Shown here one piece after another: positions 39,588 to 47,565 of a stretch of 64,000 nucleotides of DNA (position 1 is its first letter; each line of letters opens with the position of its first letter). The DNA comes from CADDYT01 sp035294125. GTDB taxonomy: Bacteria > Chloroflexota > Ktedonobacteria > Ktedonobacterales > Ktedonobacteraceae. The notes under the pieces were generated by a model, which worked only from the letters and a program-made list of their open reading frames with translations, was not told the origin of the DNA and ran no database searches. The stretch covers positions 248,001-312,000 of the forward strand of contig DATGLM010000049.1 of NCBI GenBank assembly GCA_035294125.1. Direction: 5' to 3'. The position numbers and the translations under genes are program-made.

Positions 39588-40049
39588 TTATCCTTCTTTT
39601 TCTGAAGTTTTTATAGGTGTCGCTGCTGATACTGCCGGTACCGCTGGTACACCTCCGAGGAGAGCTTCAGAGATCAATTTTGCTCCGACGATAGTGGGAC
39701 AGATAGTTTCCAACCCGAGTTCGTGATAGGTAGACTCACGGATGGGGTCATAGATGCGACAAACCACTTTTTTGACATGGAAGATGTCTTTGGCGATCTG
39801 GCTCGCCATAATGTTGCGGTTATCCCCGTTCGTGACGGCGGCGAAGGCGTCAGCGTTTTGAATACCGGCTCGCATGAGCACCTCTTCATCCACGCCGTTG
39901 CCGACAATGGTTTCTCCGCTGAAGTCGGGGTGCAGGCGCTGGAAAGCGTCGCTGCTGTAATCTATCACCGAGACGTTATGACCTGCCTGATCCATGATGT
40001 TGGCGAGTGTTGCGCCAACACGACCGCAGCCCAGGATCACTATTTTCAC
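39588..40049 (-). CDS. RCK_N-only TrkA-like protein
   Basis: A 153-residue protein consisting of one Rossmann RCK_N domain (MKIVILGCGRVGATLANIMDQAGHNVSVID) plus a 25-residue proline/alanine-rich tail; it lacks the RCK_C domain of its neighbour. The start is GTG 6 nt after AGGAGG. The two proteins probably assemble as a hetero-oligomer, a split version of the four-domain TrkA of enterobacteria. Confidence 0.9.
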   Translation of the reverse strand: MKIVILGCGRVGATLANIMDQAGHNVSVIDYSSDAFQRLHPDFSGETIVGNGVDEEVLMRAGIQNADAFAAVTNGDNRNIMASQIAKDIFHVKKVVCRIYDPIRESTYHELGLETICPTIVGAKLISEALLGGVPAVPAVSAATPIKTSEKEG

Positions 40050-40210
40050 GTGTTGCCTCCTGTCGGCTTCACAGCCAACATATGTGTTGTTCTATATCAT
40101 TGGTGGTTGCAAGAACCTGTCTTGCGTCTCTACCATCCTTGCTCTGATGAAGAAGGTAGTAATACGTATGAATTTGCTACCTATTGTATCACAAGGGGGG
40201 AGAGAAGTCT

Positions 40211-41773
40211 CTAACCCTGCTGCCCGCGCTCCTGGTCGCGTTCGATGAGCTGCATTACCTGCCTGCGCACGGCGGGTAGTGTCACGCCGAGGCTTTCCAG
40301 AACACCGGCGGCGATGCCCTCGCCCTCGCGTACCAGCGCCAGCAACAAGTGTTCAGCCCCGATATAGTCGTGTTGCAAGCGCTGTGCCTCGTCTTCTGCC
40401 AGTGCAACGACTTTTTTTGCGCGTGGCGTCAGATCTATCTGGCCCAGCAAAATGCGGTCTCCCCGTCCAATAATAAACTCGACGCTGCTGCGCACTTTTG
40501 CCAGGTGGATACCCAGGTGGGCCAACGCCCTGGTAGCGATGCTGCCCTCGGTGCGTAAGACGCCCAGCAGCAGGTGTTCGGTACCGATATAGTTGTGCTG
40601 GAAGCGTTGTGCCTCCTGCAAGGCAAACGTTAGCGCGCTTTTCGCCTCTTCATTGAGCCTGTCAGCGCCGTATCCTTGATCGTTGAGTTGCTGGATAAGG
40701 CGTGCAGCCGTCGCCCCGTCTTCGTCAGACGGGGCTGGCAAGCTCTCGCTCTCTGGAGCCATCTGTGCCTGTCGCGCCTGACCGGTTTCCCCCCTGTCGA
40801 TGGGAGAGCGTGCGGCTTTCTGCGCGATATCGTCACGAAGCATGTAGAGCGTTTGCACGTAAATTTTCGCCCTGTTAACGCCCAGCCTTTCCAGAATGGC
40901 AAGAGCGACGCTCTCATTTTCGTGCAACAGGGCGAGGAGCAGGTGTTCCGTCTCGATGTTCTCGCTCTCAAGCAGGTCGGCCTCCTGAACTGCCAGATCG
41001 AGCGAGTGTTTCATTTGTGGTGTCGTGCTCATCTCGCCGAGGACGATGCGGTCTCCCTGCCCTACGATAAGCTCAAGCGCGTTGCGGGCCTGATTCAGTG
41101 TCACGCCGAAACTGCTTAAGATCTGATATGCCAGGCCGTCAATCTGGCGCAGCAGACCGAGCAGGAGGTGTTCGGTGCCGATGTAGCCGTGCCGGAGGCG
41201 TTGTGCCTCCTCCTGCGCAAAGGCCAGAGTCTTTCGGGCACGAGGCGAAAAACTGCTAAATTTATCCCGTTTCTGTGTACCACCCTGTGTTCGCGGCGCC
41301 GGTCCGCTCTGCTGCGTTACTCCTGCCGACGAGAGTATTTGTATCGTCTGGCTGCTGAGGTCTGCCAGTTTCACCCCAAGCGTGGCGAAGAGTTCTTGCG
41401 AGGTCTTATCTGCCTGGTGTGCCAGTCCCAACAGGAGGTGTTCGGTGCCGATGTAGTGGTGGCTCAGGTGGCGCGCCTCGTCAACTGCCAGTTCTATGGC
41501 CTTCCTGGCAGCGGTGGTGAGACCGAGATTGTCCTGTGAGGACTGCTTGCTGCTGCTCTGCGTGGCGGCAACGGCATCGCGCATCTTTTGCAACGTCACG
41601 CCCTGGCGCTCCAGGACCTTCGCTCCCACTCCCTCGCCTTCACACATGATGCCGAGCCAGAGATGTTCGACTCCTATGTACGTGTTCTGGAGTCGCTGCG
41701 CCTCCTCCTGGGCGAGATGCATCACTCTTCTGGCCCGTTCGGTAAATTTGTCGAATCTGTCGCGGCTTTGCAT
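40211..41773 (-). CDS. Multi-Clp-N-domain protein without an ATPase
   Basis: A 520-residue protein built from six copies of the Clp N-terminal repeat, i.e. three Clp_N domains: each copy has the pattern A-x3-A-x2-EA-x4-(H/N)-x-Y-I-G-x-EHLLLGLL followed by a LGV segment. The repeats begin at about residues 9, 80, 172, 245, 366 and 440. Linkers at about 140-170 and 325-365 are charged. There is no AAA+ module, zinc finger or UVR domain. Clp_N domains bind adaptors and substrates in ClpA/ClpC, so this could be a titrating or bridging factor for a Clp ATPase, possibly the CHAT-Clp fusion 6 kb away. GGGAGGTG precedes the ATG. Confidence 0.88.
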   Translation of the reverse strand: MQSRDRFDKFTERARRVMHLAQEEAQRLQNTYIGVEHLWLGIMCEGEGVGAKVLERQGVTLQKMRDAVAATQSSSKQSSQDNLGLTTAARKAIELAVDEARHLSHHYIGTEHLLLGLAHQADKTSQELFATLGVKLADLSSQTIQILSSAGVTQQSGPAPRTQGGTQKRDKFSSFSPRARKTLAFAQEEAQRLRHGYIGTEHLLLGLLRQIDGLAYQILSSFGVTLNQARNALELIVGQGDRIVLGEMSTTPQMKHSLDLAVQEADLLESENIETEHLLLALLHENESVALAILERLGVNRAKIYVQTLYMLRDDIAQKAARSPIDRGETGQARQAQMAPESESLPAPSDEDGATAARLIQQLNDQGYGADRLNEEAKSALTFALQEAQRFQHNYIGTEHLLLGVLRTEGSIATRALAHLGIHLAKVRSSVEFIIGRGDRILLGQIDLTPRAKKVVALAEDEAQRLQHDYIGAEHLLLALVREGEGIAAGVLESLGVTLPAVRRQVMQLIERDQERGQQG

Positions 41774-41829
41774 ATTGCACCTCCCTGCGCCTTAGCGAGT
41801 AGACAACAAAAAATCGAGGTACCAGAACT

Positions 41830-41861
41830 AGTATACCCTTAACTACGTTGAACTGTACAGT
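41830..41861 (-). promoter_or_regulatory. Promoter region of the Clp-N protein with a palindrome at the -35
   Basis: On the reverse strand TATACT (41835-41830) is a good -10 box for the gene starting at 41773. The -35 position is not consensus and is instead occupied by the perfect palindrome ACTGTACAGT (41852-41861). A regulator may replace or block the -35 contact. Confidence 0.4.
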
Positions 41862-41887
41862 GTTGATGTTCTGGCAAAAAATATCTC

Positions 41888-41916
41888 TTGACACTCAGTC
41901 TGATAAGTAAGAAAAT
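41888..41916 (+). promoter_or_regulatory. Weak promoter candidate for the Y-family polymerase homolog
   Basis: A consensus TTGACA (41888-41893) is followed at 17 bp by GAAAAT (41911-41916), a poor -10. The gap 41774-42086 shows no gene. Confidence 0.3.
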
Positions 41917-42086
41917 GCATTACAGGATAGAGCGGATTGGTCGAGGCGCGTAAATGTAACTGCCGGATGTGCGAACCTCTCTGTCTTTGAGCGTTGGATT
42001 AGATAGATAGAGACAAATAGGCCCTGTAGCGCGCCAGGAAATCTTTGTACGCAGGGAAAAACGGTTCATAAAGAGAAAAGATAAGG

Positions 42087-43571
42087 ATGTCATTCTATAC
42101 TTCGCAGAACACTCCATATAGTTCGTTGCCGCCGACTCCAGGAGGTATGGGCAATGCTCGCCAGTATGGCGGACTTAACAGCCCTGCCAGTTCGGCCAGC
42201 ATGGCTGAGGCTGCGCGTGCCGCCGGGCGCGCGCGCCTGCGCCAGAGCATCATGCATGTGCGTATCCGCCATTTTTACTGTAGCCTCGAAGAGATGCACG
42301 ATCCTTCTTTACGGGGCCAGAGTTTTGTGATTGGGACGGGGACGGGGCGTCCCAATGAGCCGGGGCGTGTTATCGATGCTTCACCGGCCGCCATGCGCCT
42401 GGGCATCTGTCCGGGCATGCCTTTACGCCGTGCGCATCGCCTCGCGCCGCGCACCCGTTTCTTGCCCGCCTCATATGAGCGCTACCAGCCGGTGTTGAAG
42501 CAACTGCGCGAGCGTTATCGTGCTTACTCGCGCATCATCGAGTCTGTGCCCATCGCGGATGCTTTTATTGATCTGCGCGGCTGCGAACTTCCTTTTGATG
42601 CGCCCGTAGCGCTGGCCGAACGGCTGTGTGCCGAGATTGCCGAGATGGGGCTGACCGCGCTCATCGGCATCGCCAGCGGGAAAGCGATTGCCGAACTGGC
42701 GGCCCTGTTGAGTCGCAGGGATGGGCGACAGGGGGTGCTCTACATACCATCTGGCCGCGAAGCCTCGTTCGTGCAGACGCTGCCCCTTTCGCTCCTGCTG
42801 CAAATTCGTGCTGCCGGTGCCGGTCTTCCCGACCTTCCCGGCTCCTTACCAGAGCTGGCGGAGCCACAGAGCAGCGCGGGCGCATCTCACGCGTCCCACG
42901 CGACCAGCAATGGCAATGGTTCGCGCCCAGAGGTAGAGGGCAGAGGCGATCAAATCGATTCGGTAGCGGTGGCGGAACTGATTGCGCACCTGAGAGACTT
43001 TGGCATTACCACTTTTGCGCAGGTGGCTACGCTGACGGAAGAAGGTCTGCGCCGCCGTCTGGGTCGGCTTGGAAGTTGGGTCTATCAGGTTGCTTGCGGC
43101 CAGGATGCCAGTCTTGTCGTACCGGATGCACCGCCTATGAGCCAGAATGCCCGCGTGCGCTTCCAGCACGTTGCCGACGCGGACGAAACTTGCGCCGCCA
43201 TTCGCAAGCTTGCGGATTACCTCGGTGGCCGCCTGCGTGAGCAGCGTCTGAAGGGGCAGACCATTGCTCTTATCCTCTGGCCCAATCGCACGGTGCGTCG
43301 CGAGACCCGCAAGCTGGTGATGGGAGAGGAGGGTGAGGAAGTAAGTATCACGCATGCCGAGGAGACGATTGGCGGTCAGATGGTGCTCTCGCGCCATACC
43401 GACGAGGCCGACATCATCGCTCACCACGCGCTCATGCTCTTCGCACAGCATCACCGCACCGGTTATCACTACTTGCAGGTGCAACTGCGCGTTGGGGATA
43501 TCGTTACCATCACTCCAGCCTACTACCCGCCGCCAACGCGCGCTCGCGGTCGCCCCACCCGCAAGTTGTAA
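42087..43571 (+). CDS. Y-family DNA polymerase homolog lacking catalytic carboxylates (ImuB-like)
   Basis: A 494-residue homolog of DinB/ImuB. The family opening HVDMDxFFxSVE is seen as HVRIRHFYCSLEE: both acidic positions are arginine (R59, R61). The second site SIDEA is PIADA (A157, D158), so neither metal-binding site is intact, as in ImuB. Palm/thumb landmarks remain (VIDASPAAMRLGICPGMPLRRA; GIASGKAIAELAA). A little-finger domain follows (about residues 350-480), after a 50-residue serine/glycine insert. A disordered 50-residue N-terminus precedes the fold. No imuA or dnaE2 lies next to it. It probably supports translesion synthesis or repair without polymerising. The exact start is uncertain. 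Confidence 0.85.
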   Translation: MSFYTSQNTPYSSLPPTPGGMGNARQYGGLNSPASSASMAEAARAAGRARLRQSIMHVRIRHFYCSLEEMHDPSLRGQSFVIGTGTGRPNEPGRVIDASPAAMRLGICPGMPLRRAHRLAPRTRFLPASYERYQPVLKQLRERYRAYSRIIESVPIADAFIDLRGCELPFDAPVALAERLCAEIAEMGLTALIGIASGKAIAELAALLSRRDGRQGVLYIPSGREASFVQTLPLSLLLQIRAAGAGLPDLPGSLPELAEPQSSAGASHASHATSNGNGSRPEVEGRGDQIDSVAVAELIAHLRDFGITTFAQVATLTEEGLRRRLGRLGSWVYQVACGQDASLVVPDAPPMSQNARVRFQHVADADETCAAIRKLADYLGGRLREQRLKGQTIALILWPNRTVRRETRKLVMGEEGEEVSITHAEETIGGQMVLSRHTDEADIIAHHALMLFAQHHRTGYHYLQVQLRVGDIVTITPAYYPPPTRARGRPTRKL

Positions 43572-44405
43572 TTACGCATTTTGCAGCTTCATCTGCTTCA
43601 GTAGCTCAAGCTCTTTCTGGCCGCGAGCGACGAGTTCTTTTTCCCAGTCGTCTTTGTACTGACGCATGGTGTGGACGAGGGTATGCGCTACGGCGAGGTT
43701 ACGATACCATTTGTGGTTGGCGGGAACGATGTACCAGGGAGCGCCGTCGGTGCTACATTTCGAAAGCACGTCTTCGTAGGCTTGCTGGTAGGCATCCCAG
43801 TACTGGCGTTCTTTCCAGTCTCCTGCTGAGATCTTCCAGGATTTATCGATCTCCTGCTCTCTCGCCAGCAGGCGCTTCTCCTGCTCGTCTTTACTGATGT
43901 GCAGAAAGAATTTGAGGATGATGGTGTTGCTGTGCGCCAGCAGCGACTCGAAATTGTTGATTTCCTGGTAGTGCCTGCTCCAGACCGATTCGGGTACCAG
44001 ATTATGCACTCGTACGACAAGCACATCTTCGTATTGCGAGCGGTTGAAAATACCCAGCGCGCCCAGAGGAGGGGTCACACAGTGAACGCGCCAGAGGAAA
44101 TCATGCGCCAGTTCCTCCGGTGTTGGCTGCTTAAAGGAGTGAACCTGGCAGCCCTGCGGGTTGACGTGCGAAAAGACGTGACGGATCGTACCATCTTTGC
44201 CGCTCGTATCCATGCCCTGTAAGATGATCAGCAAGCTATTGTGGGCCGCGGCCCACAATAGCTCTTGTAGCTCACTGAGTTCATCACCGAGCGACTCCAG
44301 ATCTTCTTTCGCCTCATTATGATGGCTATAGCCGTTAGTAAAGTCCGGGTCGTAATCCTTCAGCTTGACGTTTGTGCCTTCTTTTATCTTCCATACCAGG
44401 TCCAT
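43572..44405 (-). CDS. ppk2: Polyphosphate kinase 2 family protein
   Basis: A 277-residue PPK2 enzyme that transfers phosphate between polyphosphate and nucleotides. Walker A is QGMDTSGKDGTI, the lid/Walker B region GIFNRSQYEDVLVVRVHNLVP, and the family motif KFFLHISKDEQEKRLLAR follows. The one-domain length fits the ADP/AMP-phosphorylating PPK2 classes rather than the fused class. Its stop codon begins at the base directly after the stop of the convergent polymerase homolog, with no spacer. AAGGAG lies 6 nt before the ATG. Confidence 0.93.
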   Translation of the reverse strand: MDLVWKIKEGTNVKLKDYDPDFTNGYSHHNEAKEDLESLGDELSELQELLWAAAHNSLLIILQGMDTSGKDGTIRHVFSHVNPQGCQVHSFKQPTPEELAHDFLWRVHCVTPPLGALGIFNRSQYEDVLVVRVHNLVPESVWSRHYQEINNFESLLAHSNTIILKFFLHISKDEQEKRLLAREQEIDKSWKISAGDWKERQYWDAYQQAYEDVLSKCSTDGAPWYIVPANHKWYRNLAVAHTLVHTMRQYKDDWEKELVARGQKELELLKQMKLQNA

Positions 44406-44434
44406 ATCCTGCTCCTTTTCTGTCTTTCATCTGG

Positions 44435-44607
44435 CATGTCATTCTGAAACGGCAGGTCTCGCCGACGAACTCCCCTGTGTTGCCTCCGAAGCGCCGCAGG
44501 CGCTTCGCACCGGTTCCGCAGGAGGCTGGCTCGCCCGAGCGAGCCAGCCAAAACGAGCCGCCAGAACAGAGCGTTCGTCGGCGGGTCCTGCGCTTCAGAA
44601 TAACATG
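44435..44607. repeat. Palindromic repeat of the CATGTCATTCTGA family, copy 2 (long form)
   Basis: A 173-bp element with imperfect terminal inverted repeats of about 38 bp: CATGTCATTCTGAA at 44435-44448 is mirrored by the reverse complement of 44594-44607, and the match continues through a shared CGCCGACGAAC. The middle holds two further hairpins (GAAGCGCC/GGCGCTTC and GGCTGGCTCG/CGAGCCAGCC). No reading frame. It sits upstream of the PPK2 gene. Confidence 0.8.
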
Positions 44608-44778
44608 TGCGGGTCAGTTTTTGTAGCTTCTCTGCGAAGATACTCTCTTCTGTAAGCATATCATTATTAACACGAAAAACTCTTATGTTGTGGATAAGCG
44701 GCCAACAATTGACAAAACTGTGAAATGACTGGACGCTTGCCGTTGAAACGTGATATAACACCATTGGGTACGATTCTC

Positions 44779-44784
44779 TATAAT
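44779..44784 (+). promoter_or_regulatory. Candidate -10 box for the DUF4012 gene
   Basis: TATAAT at 44779-44784 has only a weak -35 upstream; the start site would be about 44791, leaving a leader of 130 nt. The remainder of 44608-44920 shows nothing else. Confidence 0.4.
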
Positions 44785-44920
44785 TAGACAGGAAGCGCAA
44801 AATTCTTCCTCGGAAGAGAAACGGGGAAGCCTGCCTGAACGTACTAAATAGAGGTATATAGCTTATTCTTATCATTTGGGGTGTGGATCGTTCACCGGTT
44901 TTCCATATTTGAGGTCGCAT

Positions 44921-47356
44921 ATGTCTGAGGTGTTGCCTGATTCTGCTGGCTCCAATGCTGCTGCTGATAGTGACTCTGATACTGGCTCTGAGGTTAGCTC
45001 GCTGGATGCTGCTGTCGCGGCTCCTTCTGATGCTGACTCGCCAGCTTCTCCTGCTGAAGCAGACCATGATGGAGCTCCACCACTATCTCCGGCATCCATT
45101 GCTGATATTGGCCCTGACACCGATTTGCTGCATGCTGCTGAGGCAGTTGGCCCTGATACTGGTACAACAGATATCGTTGTGACCGCTGGACAGTTACAGA
45201 TTCCCCGCTCCCGGCGCCCGCATTCCAGACGCCGGAAAGTACTCTCAATTATCTTGCTGGTTATTTTTGTCGCCGGTTTCTTACCCGGCAGTATTCTGAC
45301 CGTTTTTCTGGGTTGGAATGCCTATCAGACGTATACGGCGCTGCGCAAGGAGGCGTATGGGGGAGTGCAGCACCTGCTCAATATCAAAACGCTCTTCGAT
45401 GGAGCCAGAGCGCATCCCAGCAGTATGCTTGAGGCCAGCAAATTGCAGGAGACGCAAAAGGAACTGGCTGCCGCCCAACAGAACTTCCAGCAGCTACAAT
45501 ATACCCTCGATCACACGAGTCTGCTCCAGATGGTAACGCAGTTTGCCCCTCAGTATGAAAAGGAGGTGGTCAGTGCCCGTGCTGCCAGCCAGATTGGTAT
45601 TGACGCGACGAGAATTGGGGAGCAGGTCGTCGCGGTTGCTCAGGTTATGGCACCTTCGTTGCATGGTTCGCTCCTGAGCACGTCGAAGACTCCGCTGGTT
45701 ACGCAAGCTACGCTGAACATGATAGGCAGCACTATTACGACCGTCTTGCCAGAGTTGTCCGATATCCAGGCAGAGTCACGCCTGCTTTCGTTGGACTCGC
45801 TGCCCATCAGTGCGAAGGATCGCAGCGCATTTGCGCTGCTGCTTCAGGCGCTGCCACAGGCGGAGACCGATCTGGCGCAGGTACATGATCTGCTCGGAGC
45901 TGCTGGCTGGCTGCTTGGTGTGGACAGCCCTCGTATCTTCCTCGTGCAGACGATGGACCGGGCAGAACTGCGCCCGACCGGCGGTTTTACGGGCCAGTAC
46001 GGCCAACTGGAGATCAGTGGCGGGCGTATCGCTCCTTTCTCGCTGAAAGATATCTCTCTCATAGAGTATGCCGATAACAGCCCCACGATCGGGCAACTGC
46101 CGCCGACGCAGTATCGCTCGTGGTGGCCCTTTGCTAACTGGGGATTGCGCGACTCGAACCTCTCCGCCGATTTCCCGACCTCCGCGCGGATAGCTATCAG
46201 GCTCTATAAGTATGAGGTGGGGCAGCAGGTTGATGGCGTTATCTCCTTCACACCCTTTTTGCTTGAGCACGTCCTGAATATCATCGGCCCGATTCCGGTT
46301 CCTGCCTACCATGTCGTGATTACCGCCCAGAATCTTGAGCAGGAGTTGCACTACTACCAGCAAAATAACCAGGGCATCTACCAGCAGATCATTACGCAGC
46401 CCGGCGTTACCTCGACCTCCGCTCGCAAGCGTTTCACTGCCCTGCTGGCCCAGCTCATCATCCAGAAAGTGCGTCAGGCACCACCGAGCCAGTTGCTCGC
46501 CATCGGCCACGAACTGCTGCATGATTTGAAGACCAGGGATCTGGAAGTGTACTTCACCAATCCCCAGGTCGAGGGACTGCTCGAGCAGTATGGAGATGCA
46601 GCGCAGATGGACCGCTCAACCACTCACGATGGTCTCTACGTGGTGCAGGCCAATATCAGCGCCAGCAAGGCATCGCAGTACGTGCGCACGATTATGAATG
46701 ACACGGTGACGCTCAATGCGCAGGGCGGTGCGACGCATGTCTTGCAGATTCGCCTGGACTATACGCAGATCGGCCCTGTCTATGGCTACGACACGTATCG
46801 TGACTACATTCGTGTCTACGTGCCGCCGCAGAGTAAATTTCTCTATGGTGATGGCTTTGATACGGGCACTCCACTCTGTGGAGGTCCCTATGCTCCCTGC
46901 CCGCCGAATGGGGTCTATCCAGGTGGTCAGCTTCTCTGCCCGACGGGCCTCTACCAGGCGGGGGCGGCAGCTCCTTCGCCCATTGATCCCGACGGTGGCG
47001 CCTTTCTCCCGCTGGATACGATTGGCCCTCCCACCGAAATGACCAGCGACGAGCCGGGACGCGCCATGTTTGGTGGCCTTGTGGTCGTGCCAAAAAACTG
47101 TAGCATGACCGTCACACTCTCCTGGTACGTACCGCCGCAGAGTTCGGCCCCCTATTCTCTGCTTGTTCAGCGTCAGGCCGGTACCTTCCCCGAACTGAAC
47201 CTGACGATCCTGCCCACGCCGGGTGATTGTGCTGCGCTCAAGACGTTCGGCCTGCACTTTGATAACCTGATGACTACAGATATGACCTTTACACCCAGAA
47301 CACTGCCGTCTTCTAGCGCCACCAGAGCGAACTGCTATCCACAACCCGGCGTGTGA
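44921..47356 (+). CDS. DUF4012 membrane-anchored extracytoplasmic protein
   Basis: An 811-residue protein of unknown biochemical function. The N-terminal 105 residues are cytoplasmic, acidic and rich in Ala, Asp, Ser and Pro. A basic patch (RSRRPHSRRRK) precedes one transmembrane helix (VLSIILLVIFVAGFLPGSILTVFLG). Outside, a helical segment leads to the DUF4012 core, recognisable by RIFLVQTMDRAELRPTGGFTGQYG and DSNLSADFPTSARIAIRLY, a pattern shared with LytR-CpsA-Psr-linked envelope proteins. The start at 44921 follows GAGG at good spacing; a TTG 15 codons upstream is unlikely. It stands directly upstream of, and on the same strand as, the CHAT-Clp fusion but has its own spacing of 209 bp. 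Confidence 0.85.
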   Translation: MSEVLPDSAGSNAAADSDSDTGSEVSSLDAAVAAPSDADSPASPAEADHDGAPPLSPASIADIGPDTDLLHAAEAVGPDTGTTDIVVTAGQLQIPRSRRPHSRRRKVLSIILLVIFVAGFLPGSILTVFLGWNAYQTYTALRKEAYGGVQHLLNIKTLFDGARAHPSSMLEASKLQETQKELAAAQQNFQQLQYTLDHTSLLQMVTQFAPQYEKEVVSARAASQIGIDATRIGEQVVAVAQVMAPSLHGSLLSTSKTPLVTQATLNMIGSTITTVLPELSDIQAESRLLSLDSLPISAKDRSAFALLLQALPQAETDLAQVHDLLGAAGWLLGVDSPRIFLVQTMDRAELRPTGGFTGQYGQLEISGGRIAPFSLKDISLIEYADNSPTIGQLPPTQYRSWWPFANWGLRDSNLSADFPTSARIAIRLYKYEVGQQVDGVISFTPFLLEHVLNIIGPIPVPAYHVVITAQNLEQELHYYQQNNQGIYQQIITQPGVTSTSARKRFTALLAQLIIQKVRQAPPSQLLAIGHELLHDLKTRDLEVYFTNPQVEGLLEQYGDAAQMDRSTTHDGLYVVQANISASKASQYVRTIMNDTVTLNAQGGATHVLQIRLDYTQIGPVYGYDTYRDYIRVYVPPQSKFLYGDGFDTGTPLCGGPYAPCPPNGVYPGGQLLCPTGLYQAGAAAPSPIDPDGGAFLPLDTIGPPTEMTSDEPGRAMFGGLVVVPKNCSMTVTLSWYVPPQSSAPYSLLVQRQAGTFPELNLTILPTPGDCAALKTFGLHFDNLMTTDMTFTPRTLPSSSATRANCYPQPGV

Positions 47357-47430
47357 GTGAGCATATATGACGGTAGAGTGACAAAAATCTGCCGCCCTGT
47401 GCTGTCGGCTTTTTAAACCTTTTTGCTGTT

Positions 47431-47464
47431 CCTATTGACACTTCAATAGGAAGGCACGTATACT
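47431..47464 (+). promoter_or_regulatory. Consensus promoter with a perfect operator palindrome for the CHAT-Clp gene
   Basis: TTGACA (47435-47440) and TATACT (47459-47464) are 18 bp apart. The -35 hexamer lies inside a perfect palindrome, CCTATTGA and TCAATAGG around CACT (47431-47450). The predicted start site is near 47471, which puts 95 nt of leader before the ATG at 47566. Confidence 0.7.
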
Positions 47465-47565
47465 GGCTGTTGCAAAGATTATTATGCGCTTTTGTAGTTG
47501 GCATAACAGCATGGCAACATGGTACTATCGAAATCCTCTCGGATATATGTGGAAGAGAAGCAGCA

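Noticed and set aside
41852..41861. ACTGTACAGT considered as a LexA-type box
   Set aside because: It lacks the spacing and half-site patterns of the LexA boxes I know (CGAAC-N4-GTTCG and others); reported only as an unassigned palindrome.
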